Of a DNA stretch of 64,000 bases, positions 16,840 through 25,440 are shown in pieces; position 1 is the stretch's first letter, and every line of letters begins with the position of its first letter. Under the pieces are notes generated by a model that had not been told where the DNA came from, did not search any database, and was given only the letters and a program-made list of their open reading frames with translations. The stretch is taken from assembly GCF_900129785.1 (NCBI RefSeq), contig NZ_FSRC01000004.1:186001-250000 (forward strand), in the 5' to 3' direction. The stretch is from Algoriphagus halophilus. GTDB lineage: Bacteria > Bacteroidota > Bacteroidia > Cytophagales > Cyclobacteriaceae. Both the position numbers and the translations under genes were made by a program.

Positions 16840-19800
16840 ATGCTAAAAAAGCTACTTATCACCGCCTTTTTGTTACCGATGAGTATTTGGGCCTTTTCCC
16901 AAGATCTCACTCCTTTATTGAATTCATATAAATTTCGAAATGTGGGGCCTTTACGTGGAGGTAGAGTGACTGCCGTAGCCGGGGTTGCTTCAAAACCTTC
17001 TTTGTTTTATATGGGAGCAACTGGAGGTGGTGTATGGAAAACAGAAGATTATGGGATCACTTGGGAGAATATCTCGGATGGATATTTCCCAACTCCTTCC
17101 ATCGGGGCCATTTCCGTTTATCAAAAACAGCCTGAAATTATTTATGTGGGCACGGGTTCAGATGGACTTCGCTCCAATGTCATTACCGGTAAAGGGGTAT
17201 ATAAATCCACGGATGAAGGTAAAACCTGGGATTTCATTGGTTTAAAAGATGCAGGTCAGATCGGATCGGTAGAAATACATCCTGATAATCCAGATATTGT
17301 GTATGTAGCTGCAATTGGTCAGGCATTTGAAAAAAATGAAGAAAGAGGGGTCTTTAAAACTATGGATGGAGGAAAAACCTGGGACAAGGTTTTCTATCAT
17401 TCCGATAGTGTTGGTGTTTCCGATTTGGAATTGGCTCCTGATGATCCAAATACCATTTATGCAGGTGCTTGGAGAGGGGAGCGAAAGCCATGGACGATTA
17501 CTTCAGGTTCCACTGAGGGCGGAGTTTACAAGTCCACTGATGGCGGTAATACATGGAGTAAGCTCAGCAATGGCCTTCCCACTGAATTAACAGGAAAAAT
17601 CGATTTTGCAGTTTCACCGGCGGATCCGGATGTAGTATATGCAAATATTGAGGCTTCGGATAATCAAGGAGGTTTATATCGATCTGCAGATCGAGGTGCT
17701 AGCTGGGAGTTTGTATCCGATAATCCCAATTTGACCAACAGGCCTTTTTACTATACCAATATTTACGCGAATCCAAAAGATGCCAATACGGTTTATAATA
17801 ATTCGCTGCGCTTTTTGAGATCCTTTGATGGTGGAAAGACCTGGAATTCCATTTCTACTCCACATGGAGATAATCATGACATTTGGATTAACCCAAATGA
17901 TACTACCATTTGGATCCAATCAAATGATGGAGGAGCCAACATCACGTTAAACTCTGGTAAAAGTTGGTCTACCCAGTTCAACCAGCCTACTGCCGAATTG
18001 TACACTGTAGAGGTTGATGATCAATATCCTTATTGGTTATATGCTGGACAGCAAGATAATTACAGTGCGATTGCGGTGCCAAGCATGCCTCCTTCCAGCG
18101 TGCAGGCTGGGCCTAATTCTTTTATTATTAATGTGGGGGGATGTGAAACAGGACCTGCAGTTCCAAAGCCTGGAAACCCAAATATTGTTTATTCTAATTG
18201 TAAAGGCCGTTTTGGGGTATATGATAAAACCTCTGGACAAGAATTACAATATTATGTGGGGGCAACCAATATTTACGGGCATAACCCCAAAGACTTGAAG
18301 TTCAGATTTCAGAGAGTTGCTCCGATTCATGTGTCTCCTCATAATCCAGATGTGGTCTATCATACTTCTCAGTATGTTCATAAAACTACAGATGATGGGA
18401 AGACTTGGGAGATCATTTCTCCTGATCTTACGGCATTTGATCCGGATACTCAGGTGGTGCCAGGATCACCTATCACGCGAGATGTAACTGGCGAGGAGTA
18501 TTACAGTACCATTTATGCAATTAGAGAATCTCCTATTCAGGAAGGGTTGATTTGGGTAGGTGCAAATGACGGCCCTGTACACGTGACCAAAGATGGAGGT
18601 AAGACTTGGGAAAATGTGACTCCAAATATGCCTAAAGGTGGAAGAGTAGATGCGGTGGAGCCATCACCTCATGACCCTGCAAAAGCCTATGTATCTGTTT
18701 TGCGTTATCTGTTAGGAGATGACAAGCCTTATATTTATAAGACCGAAGATTATGGCCAAACCTGGACCTTATTGACTACAGGTTCTAATGGAATTCCAGA
18801 GGATTATCCCACTTTGGTGATGAGAGAGGATCCAGTAAAAGAAGGCATTTTATATGCAGGAACTCAATTTGGTTTATTTATTTCTATGAATGATGGAGAG
18901 ACTTGGACAGCTTTTGAAAGTAATCTTCCTGTAACTCCTATTACAGATATTAAGATTCATCAAGATGATTTGGTGATGTCCACCATGGGTAGGGGTTTCT
19001 GGATTTTGGATAATCTGGTCAGCTTGAGAGGGATTACTAGCATCGGTTCTCAAGGGGTAGTGTTTTTTCAGCCAAAAACTGCCATCAGAAATTACCTTTC
19101 TGCGAGAAGTGAAACAAATGGGCCTGAATATCCAAGAGCTGCTGCAAATCTGGATTACTACTTAGAAGATAAAGCAGAGAATCTCCGCTTGGAAATAATC
19201 AACGAAAATGGAGAAGTGGTACATGCCTATCAAGCAGATGGCCCTAAAGAACCGGAAGTTGATACCACCAGAAATATGTCAACGGAATTTACTGAAGCTC
19301 CTGCTTCAAAAGGTCTTCCCAATAAGGCCGGCATGAATCATTTCAACTGGAACATGAGACATCAAGGCGGGTGGGATAAAGATCCGAAAAAAGCGTACAT
19401 AGGAAATGGACCTATGGTTTCTACAGGTACTTATACCGCAAGGTTGATCGCCGATGATCAGGTACTGGAAGAGAAATTTGATGTGGTGTTGGACCCAAGA
19501 GTGACGCTTGTTTCGGATGAAGATGTGGCGGAACAAGAGCGATTGTCTCTACAGATTCAATCATTCAGAGATGAGGTTGAACAATTGATCGTGGCTATCG
19601 AAGAAGAGCAAGAAGCCCTCAAATTGGTGCTGGAGAATGAAAACCCGGCTAAGAATGTAGAAAATAGGAAGAAGCAGCTGGATGAAATTTATTATGAATT
19701 GGTAACTCCTGAAGGGACTTACATGCAACCAATGCTTCAGGATCAAGCCAGGTACTTAGGTTCTATGCTTGGAAGAGCAGACCAAAAACCAGGAAAAGAT

Positions 19801-19872
19801 GCGTATGAGAGATTAGTGGAATTGCAAGAGAAATTCAATGAGGTAAAATCAATTTATGAGAGGATGAAATAA
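16840..19872 (+). CDS. Large secreted BNR/VPS10-like beta-propeller protein
   Basis: A 1,010-residue exported protein. The signal peptide ends MSIWAFSQ. Many Asp-box/BNR motifs of the type S-x-D-x-G-x-T-W recur along residues 60-750 (STDEGKTW, STDGGNTW, TKDGGKTW, TEDYGQTW), indicating one or two large propellers of the sortilin/VPS10 type. The C-terminal quarter has a beta-sandwich-like region and a coiled-coil rich in Glu and Gln. Relatives are often labelled glycosyl hydrolase, but no catalytic residues can be assigned; binding or processing of an extracellular polymer or peptide is equally possible. ATG 16840 begins the signal peptide; an earlier ATG at 16768 would add 24 residues without one. 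Confidence 0.8.
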   Translation: MLKKLLITAFLLPMSIWAFSQDLTPLLNSYKFRNVGPLRGGRVTAVAGVASKPSLFYMGATGGGVWKTEDYGITWENISDGYFPTPSIGAISVYQKQPEIIYVGTGSDGLRSNVITGKGVYKSTDEGKTWDFIGLKDAGQIGSVEIHPDNPDIVYVAAIGQAFEKNEERGVFKTMDGGKTWDKVFYHSDSVGVSDLELAPDDPNTIYAGAWRGERKPWTITSGSTEGGVYKSTDGGNTWSKLSNGLPTELTGKIDFAVSPADPDVVYANIEASDNQGGLYRSADRGASWEFVSDNPNLTNRPFYYTNIYANPKDANTVYNNSLRFLRSFDGGKTWNSISTPHGDNHDIWINPNDTTIWIQSNDGGANITLNSGKSWSTQFNQPTAELYTVEVDDQYPYWLYAGQQDNYSAIAVPSMPPSSVQAGPNSFIINVGGCETGPAVPKPGNPNIVYSNCKGRFGVYDKTSGQELQYYVGATNIYGHNPKDLKFRFQRVAPIHVSPHNPDVVYHTSQYVHKTTDDGKTWEIISPDLTAFDPDTQVVPGSPITRDVTGEEYYSTIYAIRESPIQEGLIWVGANDGPVHVTKDGGKTWENVTPNMPKGGRVDAVEPSPHDPAKAYVSVLRYLLGDDKPYIYKTEDYGQTWTLLTTGSNGIPEDYPTLVMREDPVKEGILYAGTQFGLFISMNDGETWTAFESNLPVTPITDIKIHQDDLVMSTMGRGFWILDNLVSLRGITSIGSQGVVFFQPKTAIRNYLSARSETNGPEYPRAAANLDYYLEDKAENLRLEIINENGEVVHAYQADGPKEPEVDTTRNMSTEFTEAPASKGLPNKAGMNHFNWNMRHQGGWDKDPKKAYIGNGPMVSTGTYTARLIADDQVLEEKFDVVLDPRVTLVSDEDVAEQERLSLQIQSFRDEVEQLIVAIEEEQEALKLVLENENPAKNVENRKKQLDEIYYELVTPEGTYMQPMLQDQARYLGSMLGRADQKPGKDAYERLVELQEKFNEVKSIYERMK

Positions 19873-19881
19873 CATCCTCTC
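19858..19881. terminator. Convergent hairpin that includes a stop codon
   Basis: A perfect 9-bp inverted repeat, GAGAGGATG/CATCCTCTC, with the 6-base loop AAATAA. The loop holds the last codon and stop of the propeller gene, and the right arm reaches the first base of the convergent hydrolase stop codon. The T-runs on either side are weak, so termination efficiency is uncertain. Confidence 0.5.
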
Positions 19882-21272
19882 TATTTAATGTGCTCATTGA
19901 TCCATTGAACAATTTCCTCCATGGCAATGGGTGAAAATGTTTGTTCAATAGACGCATATTCACTCGGCATTCCTGTCGTGCTTTCTTGGAATAAATGATT
20001 GAGTTCAGGGATTTCTACAGTGGTAACTTGATTATTACCACCTCGCTCAAGTGCAGATTTGATGGCTTCCAGGTTTTCCTTTGGAGCAACTTGCAAGTCT
20101 TTCGATCCATTAATTGCCAAAACTGGACAAGTTACTTTTTCCAAGGTTGGAGCAGGATCATATTGAATGAAATATTGCATCCATGGGCTGGTCATTTGAT
20201 TAACCTGGGCATTGACAAAATCTGCCTCAGTCATTCCGTTGGGAATTTGATTTTTGGGAATGTTTCTAAAAGTTTCACTCATTAAGTCGAATAAGTCTCT
20301 TTCCAAAGAGGCTGAGTTTTTGACGAGATCAAACGCTTTTTTACTGATAATGTCATTTTCTAATAATTGATTTTCTGTCATCCCAGAAGCTTTCCCAAGC
20401 ATTCTTTGTTGAAGCAAGAGTAATTCATCCCCAGGAATTCCTGTTCCCGCCATTAAGATTAAAAAAGCAACCTCCTTATTGGCAACTGCTACCTTGGGAG
20501 CGATAATCCCTCCTTCACTATGTCCTGCCAAACCAATTTTTGTGGGATCAATTTCTTCTCTGGTTTTTAAATAAGCGAATGCAGCTTCCGCGTCATTTGC
20601 AAAATCAGCACTTGTGGCTTGGCCATGTTCCCCAGTGGATTTTCCAGTTCCCCGATCATCGTAACGGAGTACTGCGATACCATTTCGAGTCAAATAATCG
20701 GATAAGACCAAAAAGGGCTTGTGACCCATTAATTCTTCATCCCTATTCTGAGGACCACTTCCACTGATTAAAATAACTGCTGGGAAATTGCTTCCGGTTT
20801 TGGGTAGGGTGACCGTTCCTGCTAACGTAATCCCATCTATTGAATTTTCGAATGTCAGATCCTCTGATATATAAGGATAAGGTTTTGTCGGTTCCTGAGG
20901 TCTTTTGGATTCTTCCCTGGAGATCTCTCCTTTGGTGAGATTTAATGGAAAAGGCTGGCCTGCCTGAGTAAAAACACCAATAATGATTTGGTCTTCATCT
21001 AAAGTCCCTTCGTATTCAATTCTTGCATTGGAAATAGTGATTTTCAATGTCCCATCTTGGAAAGTCGTAGAGTTGACAGGAATTCCAAAAGCTGCTTGGT
21101 CGGGACTGTCCATGGTGGATTTATAGCCAGAATCTGATTTCTCGATATTAAAAACCAGCCTCAGCTGAATACCTTGGACTTTCAAAACCCCGTTCCATTG
21201 ACCTTCAATGTCTTGAGCAAAAGTGGAAATAGAGATAATTAGGCTGGCAAGTAGAAATAAAAAGGATTTCAT
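19881..21272 (-). CDS. Secreted alpha/beta hydrolase (serine esterase/peptidase-like)
   Basis: The product has 463 residues. A signal peptide ends ISISTFAQ. An N-terminal beta-rich domain (about 22-115) is followed by an alpha/beta hydrolase domain with the oxyanion-region ISGSGPQNRDE, RYDDRGTGKS, and the nucleophile elbow G250-H-S252-E-G-G. Candidate acid and His residues lie in ALNGSKD-like AINGSKDLQVAP and ELNHLFQ near the C-terminus. Related proteins are annotated as alpha/beta hydrolases or S9-like peptidases; a precise substrate cannot be assigned. It is exported to the periplasm. Confidence 0.82.
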   Translation of the reverse strand: MKSFLFLLASLIISISTFAQDIEGQWNGVLKVQGIQLRLVFNIEKSDSGYKSTMDSPDQAAFGIPVNSTTFQDGTLKITISNARIEYEGTLDEDQIIIGVFTQAGQPFPLNLTKGEISREESKRPQEPTKPYPYISEDLTFENSIDGITLAGTVTLPKTGSNFPAVILISGSGPQNRDEELMGHKPFLVLSDYLTRNGIAVLRYDDRGTGKSTGEHGQATSADFANDAEAAFAYLKTREEIDPTKIGLAGHSEGGIIAPKVAVANKEVAFLILMAGTGIPGDELLLLQQRMLGKASGMTENQLLENDIISKKAFDLVKNSASLERDLFDLMSETFRNIPKNQIPNGMTEADFVNAQVNQMTSPWMQYFIQYDPAPTLEKVTCPVLAINGSKDLQVAPKENLEAIKSALERGGNNQVTTVEIPELNHLFQESTTGMPSEYASIEQTFSPIAMEEIVQWINEHIK

Positions 21273-21311
21273 GAATAGAAGTTAATGTGGGTTGCTAATT
21301 TTTTCTGGACG

Positions 21312-21671
21312 TTAATTTACAAGCTTCTCGAGTTCTTTTTCGCGGAGGGCTTTGTCAATCACAGCTAATCTGCCAATTCGACTTTTAAAGAAATTACCTA
21401 TTCCATCTGGATTATAATATAGGTTCTTAGGTTAGGTTAGTCCGTTTGGGTATCCTTCAAAGTCCTCTATAAGTTGGATCAATTCGGGTTTATAGATTCG
21501 ATATGATTTTAATTGGTTTTCTGGGCAAATACACTTTGCGCAATTTGAGTTGAAAAAAGGATGGAAGTTAAAAAGGCATAGGTAATTCTGGTCGTTGTCA
21601 TTGGATTGTGCTAGGTAAACTAAAAAGAAATGTGATAAGATCAAAAGATGATCAAAGTGAAGTCCTAAGTT
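21312..21671 (-). pseudogene. Probable decayed gene with an in-frame stop
   Basis: On the minus strand a frame runs from a stop at 21672-21674 to a TAA at 21312-21314, interrupted only by one in-frame TAA at 21432-21434. Before that stop the translation includes KSYRIYKPELIQLIEDFEG; after it come NPDGIGNFFKSRIGRL and VIDKALREKELEKLVN, which look like genuine protein (charged helices, balanced composition). No good start codon is present and the upstream half is less protein-like. The family is not recognised. It could also be a short remnant of a transferred gene. Confidence 0.4.
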
Positions 21672-21911
21672 CTATAAGCAGTTGGTTTTTAGTTAAATAA
21701 ATCAATTTTTTTGTTGTAAATAAAAGGAAATTAAAACTTGATATTTTAGCCTTAGATATTTGAATTAACTAGAGTTGATAGAAATAGCAGTTGGATTCAT
21801 TGGATTTTTAAGAAAATGCAGAAGTTTTTTGAGAATGTCATGGTTTGGGGAATCCAAACTTATTATGAATCTTAGGGTTAAATCAATAAATAGACCCAAA
21901 TAACTACCTAT
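21672..21911. other. AT-rich intergenic region upstream of the acyl-CoA dehydrogenase
   Basis: No convincing coding frame was seen. The region is AT-rich and contains a small hairpin GTTTGG/CCAAAC at 21843-21859, about 50 bases before the ATG at 21912. No exact TAnnTTTG promoter box was recognised. Confidence 0.4.
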
Positions 21912-23051
21912 ATGAATTTTAGAGAAAGTGAAAACCAGCGAATGATCGCGGAAATGATCCGGGATTTTGGCGCTAAAGAAATTACACCTTTTCGAAAGGA
22001 TTGGGATGACCAACAGTTTTTCCCTAAAGAACTTTTTAAAAAACTGGGGGAACTAGGACTGATGGGAGTGTTAGTACCTACCGAATTTGGAGGAGCTGGC
22101 TTTGGCTATGAAGAATATGTAACTGCTATTGTTGAACTTTCTAAGCTAGATCCATCCGTAGGTTTGTCCATGGCAGCACATAACTCTTTGTGCACAGGGC
22201 ATATTATGCTTTTTGGAAGTGAGGAACAAAAAAAGACCTATTTACCAAAACTTGCCAGCTGTGAATGGCTAGGAGCTTGGGGCCTGACAGAGCCAAATAC
22301 AGGTTCTGATGCTGGAAATATGCGTACAGTTGCTAAAAAAGATGGCGAATATTGGGTAATCAATGGTGCCAAAAACTTTATTACGCATGGAGTATCTGGA
22401 GATGTGGCAGTGGTGATAGCCAGAACGGGAGAAGTAGGGGATAGCCACGGAATGACTGCCTTCATTGTCGAAAGAGGAACCAAAGGATTTGAAGGAGGTA
22501 GAAAAGAGGATAAGTTGGGAATGCGCGCTTCAGAAACTGCGGAGATGATTTTTACTGATTGTAGAGTTCACGAAACACAGGTTTTGGGAAAGGAAGGAGA
22601 AGGTTTTATCCAATCAATGAAAGTTTTGGATGGTGGAAGAATTTCTATTGCCGCTTTGTCATTGGGGATAGCAGAAGGTGCCTTAGAGGCCTCCATTCAA
22701 TATTCAAAGGAAAGAGAGCAGTTTGGTAAACCAATCAGTAAGTACCAAGGAATTTCCTTTAAACTGGCTGATATGGCTACCCAAGTAGAAGCTGCAAAAC
22801 TGTTGATCATGAAAGCAGCAGACCTGAAGAACAGAGGAGAGAAAGTGACCTTAGCTTCTGCAAAAGCAAAATATTTTGCCTCAGAAGTCTGTGTTTCGGT
22901 ATCCAATGATGCAGTACAGATATTTGGAGGCTATGGATTTACCAAAGATTATCCGGTAGAAAAGTATTACCGTGATTCTAAATTGTGTACGATAGGGGAA
23001 GGGACCTCGGAAATTCAAAAAATGGTGATTGCCAGAGAGGTCTTGAAGTAA
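21912..23051 (+). CDS. Acyl-CoA dehydrogenase
   Basis: A 379-residue FAD enzyme of the short/medium-chain acyl-CoA dehydrogenase family, catalysing alpha,beta-oxidation of acyl-CoA in beta-oxidation or branched amino acid breakdown. It contains GLTEPNTGSDAGNM in the FAD-binding middle domain, the KLGMRASETAEMIF signature, and YGFTKDYPVEKYYRD followed by GEGTSEIQ, where the Glu is the expected catalytic base. Length equals the family norm. It stands alone with a terminator directly after, so it is probably monocistronic. Chain length preference is not determinable. Confidence 0.9.
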   Translation: MNFRESENQRMIAEMIRDFGAKEITPFRKDWDDQQFFPKELFKKLGELGLMGVLVPTEFGGAGFGYEEYVTAIVELSKLDPSVGLSMAAHNSLCTGHIMLFGSEEQKKTYLPKLASCEWLGAWGLTEPNTGSDAGNMRTVAKKDGEYWVINGAKNFITHGVSGDVAVVIARTGEVGDSHGMTAFIVERGTKGFEGGRKEDKLGMRASETAEMIFTDCRVHETQVLGKEGEGFIQSMKVLDGGRISIAALSLGIAEGALEASIQYSKEREQFGKPISKYQGISFKLADMATQVEAAKLLIMKAADLKNRGEKVTLASAKAKYFASEVCVSVSNDAVQIFGGYGFTKDYPVEKYYRDSKLCTIGEGTSEIQKMVIAREVLK

Positions 23052-23057
23052 ATTCTT

Positions 23058-23133
23058 AAAAAAGGGCTACCTCAAAACAGGCTTCGACGCTGCTCAGCCT
23101 GACCTTAAAGGAATGTTGGGATAGCCCTTTTTA
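23058..23133. terminator. Bidirectional terminator with nested hairpin
   Basis: The outer stem AAAAAGGGCTA/TAGCCCTTTTT (about 23059-23069 with 23122-23132) encloses a second perfect inverted repeat CAGGCT/AGCCTG (23078-23083 with 23096-23101), whose loop reads TCGACGCTGCTC. T-runs occur in both directions. It separates the acyl-CoA dehydrogenase from glpF. Confidence 0.7.
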
Positions 23134-23137
23134 TTTT

Positions 23138-23872
23138 TTAGGCTCCTGCTACTAAATACAAGCCTGCCGCTAATGCTGCTCCTGCTATAGGGCCTAAAAC
23201 AGGAACCCAGGCATATCCCCAATCGGAGCTTCCTTTGCCTTTAATTGGCAATATGGAGTGCATTAATCTTGGGCCAAAATCACGGGCAGGATTGATTGCA
23301 TAGCCAGTGGTTCCTCCCAAAGCTAATCCAATTACCCAAACTAGGAAGGCAACAGGGATTGCCCCAAGTGAACCCATTCCAATGGGCGTTTCAGTTGCAT
23401 CCTCTATTTTGGCTCCTGTGTTATATAATATGACCAGAATTAGCACAAAAGTACCGATGAGCTCTGAAAAGAAATTAAGAGGAAGATTTCTTATGGCTGG
23501 GGAGGTGCCAAAAGGGGCTGCTTTGAGGGCAGGATCATCTGAAGCTTCATAATGATCCTTATAAAAAAACCAGGCAATCCCGACACCGATCATCGCACCT
23601 AATGTTTCTGCAGCGATGTATCCAGGGACCATGGCCCATTCAAACTTACCAACAATAGCTAAGCCTACAGTTACCGCTGGGTTTAAGTGTGCTCCACTGT
23701 ATGGTCCAGCCACAACTACTCCTACAAAAACTGCCAATGCCCAAGCAGTACTGATTTCCATGATTCCTCCTCCATTTCCTTTGGTTTTTGGAAGAAGCAT
23801 ATTGGCTACCACTCCTGAACCTAGTAAAAGGAGTAAGCCTGTTCCGATTATTTCTGCAATGTATGGATTCAT
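23138..23872 (-). CDS. glpF: Glycerol uptake facilitator (aquaglyceroporin)
   Basis: A 244-residue inner-membrane channel of the MIP family with six membrane segments and the two half-helix motifs HLNPAVTVG and INPARDFGP. The Asp after the second NPA-R is typical of glycerol facilitators rather than water-only aquaporins. It follows glpK with a one-base overlap (TAATG) on the same strand, indicating a glpD-glpK-glpF operon. Function: passive entry of glycerol, trapped by GlpK. Confidence 0.9.
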   Translation of the reverse strand: MNPYIAEIIGTGLLLLLGSGVVANMLLPKTKGNGGGIMEISTAWALAVFVGVVVAGPYSGAHLNPAVTVGLAIVGKFEWAMVPGYIAAETLGAMIGVGIAWFFYKDHYEASDDPALKAAPFGTSPAIRNLPLNFFSELIGTFVLILVILYNTGAKIEDATETPIGMGSLGAIPVAFLVWVIGLALGGTTGYAINPARDFGPRLMHSILPIKGKGSSDWGYAWVPVLGPIAGAALAAGLYLVAGA

Positions 23873-25371
23873 TATTCTATCCAGTCTTTAGATCGTTCAA
23901 CAGCCTTATGCCAAAAATGTAGCAATTTTTCTCTTTTATTCTCCTCCATTTGAGGAGTAAAGCTTTTGTCTGCTGTCCATAATGATTGCAGCTCCTCTCT
24001 ATTTTTCCAAAAGCCTAATGCCAAGCCTGCCAAGAAGGCTGCTCCAATGGCAGTGGTTTCAATAATTTCGGGCCTCTTAATTTCGCAATCCAATAGATCT
24101 GCCTGAAACTGCATCATAAAATTATTGGCTGTTGCTCCGCCATCTACTCTCAGTTCCTGAGTGGGTTTTCCGGAGTCTTTTTCCATGGCTTTCAATACAT
24201 CATAAACTTGATAAGCGATGGCTTCCAAAGCAGCTCTGGTCATATGGGCACTAGTCGTGCCTCTAGTAATCCCAAAAAATGCACCCCGGGCATTTTGGTC
24301 CCAATGAGGTGCTCCAAGACCTGTCAATGCAGGCACGAAATATACTCCGTCATTATCATCTAAGCTCATGGCAAGCTTTTCAGAATCTTTGGCATTTGGG
24401 AATAATTCGATCCCATCTCGAAGCCATTGAATAGCTGCGCCACCTATGAACACGGATCCTTCCAAGGCATAGTTGATTTCATTACCAATTTTCCAGGCTA
24501 CGGTGGTCAGTAATTGATTCTCTGATTTTACAGCTTCATTTCCGGTATTCATTACCAAAAAGCAACCTGTTCCATAAGTAGTTTTGGCCATTCCAGGCTC
24601 GGTGCAGAGTTGCCCGAAAAGCGCAGCTTGTTGATCCCCGGCAATTCCAGCAATAGGGATTTTGACGCTCAATACATCTCCGGCTGTTTCACAGTACACT
24701 TCACTACAGGATTTCACTTCTGGTAAAAGTGATTCAGGAATGTCAAAAAGTTGTAAGAGTTCCTTGTCCCATTCCTGGGTGTGTATGTTGTAGATCATGG
24801 TTCTACTGGCATTGGTAATGTCAGTAATATGGGTTTTACCCGCCGTAAGATTCCAAATCAGCCAGGAGTCTACGGTTCCGAATGCCAGCTCTCCTGCTTT
24901 TGCCTTTTCTCTTGCCCCTTCCACATTTTCTAAAATCCATCGGATTTTGGTGGCTGAAAAATAAGCGTCTATGATCAATCCCGTTTTGGATGCAACGAGG
25001 TCAGCATGGCCTTTTTCTTTTAATGAATTGCAGTAGGAGGCAGTTCTTCGATCTTGCCAAACGATGGCATTGTAGATTGCCTTACCTGTTTTTCTGTCCC
25101 AGATTAAGGTGGTTTCCCGTTGGTTGGTAATGCCTATTCCAGCGATTTGATCTGCTCGAATCCCTTGGTTAATGAGGGATTCAACCATTACGCTGGATTG
25201 GCTGGTCCAGATTTCGTTTGGGTCATGTTCTACCCATCCGGAATCTGGAAAATATTGTTTAAAGTCTTTTTGGGCAACGGAAACAATTTGCCCCTTTTTG
25301 TCAAAAATGATTGCTCTGGAACTGGTGGTGCCCTGATCCAGTGCCATCAGGTAGGGTTTTTCTTGGGTCAT
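23872..25371 (-). CDS. glpK: Glycerol kinase
   Basis: A 499-residue FGGY-family kinase that phosphorylates glycerol to sn-glycerol 3-phosphate with ATP. Diagnostic segments: [15 protein letters not shown] at the N-terminus, [17 protein letters not shown], the glycerol-binding WLIWNLT and [12 protein letters not shown] regions, and [34 protein letters not shown] in the C-terminal lobe. Length matches the family. It lies between glpD (69-bp gap) and glpF (overlap). Confidence 0.96.
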   Translation of the reverse strand: MTQEKPYLMALDQGTTSSRAIIFDKKGQIVSVAQKDFKQYFPDSGWVEHDPNEIWTSQSSVMVESLINQGIRADQIAGIGITNQRETTLIWDRKTGKAIYNAIVWQDRRTASYCNSLKEKGHADLVASKTGLIIDAYFSATKIRWILENVEGAREKAKAGELAFGTVDSWLIWNLTAGKTHITDITNASRTMIYNIHTQEWDKELLQLFDIPESLLPEVKSCSEVYCETAGDVLSVKIPIAGIAGDQQAALFGQLCTEPGMAKTTYGTGCFLVMNTGNEAVKSENQLLTTVAWKIGNEINYALEGSVFIGGAAIQWLRDGIELFPNAKDSEKLAMSLDDNDGVYFVPALTGLGAPHWDQNARGAFFGITRGTTSAHMTRAALEAIAYQVYDVLKAMEKDSGKPTQELRVDGGATANNFMMQFQADLLDCEIKRPEIIETTAIGAAFLAGLALGFWKNREELQSLWTADKSFTPQMEENKREKLLHFWHKAVERSKDWIE

Positions 25372-25440
25372 TCTAATTTAAAATTGGCTGCCATTAATTT
25401 TCAAGACAGCTGATGGTTAACAAAATCTCATTCGTTGATG

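Noticed and set aside
12672..19872. Polysaccharide utilisation locus
   Set aside because: Two carbohydrate-active enzymes and a propeller protein are present, but there is no SusC/SusD pair or dedicated regulator, and the TonB receptor at 4854-7202 lies apart without a SusD.
21765..22013. Minus-strand frame of 82 codons over the acyl-CoA dehydrogenase start
   Set aside because: It overlaps the well-supported dehydrogenase gene and its promoter region and shows no protein-like features.
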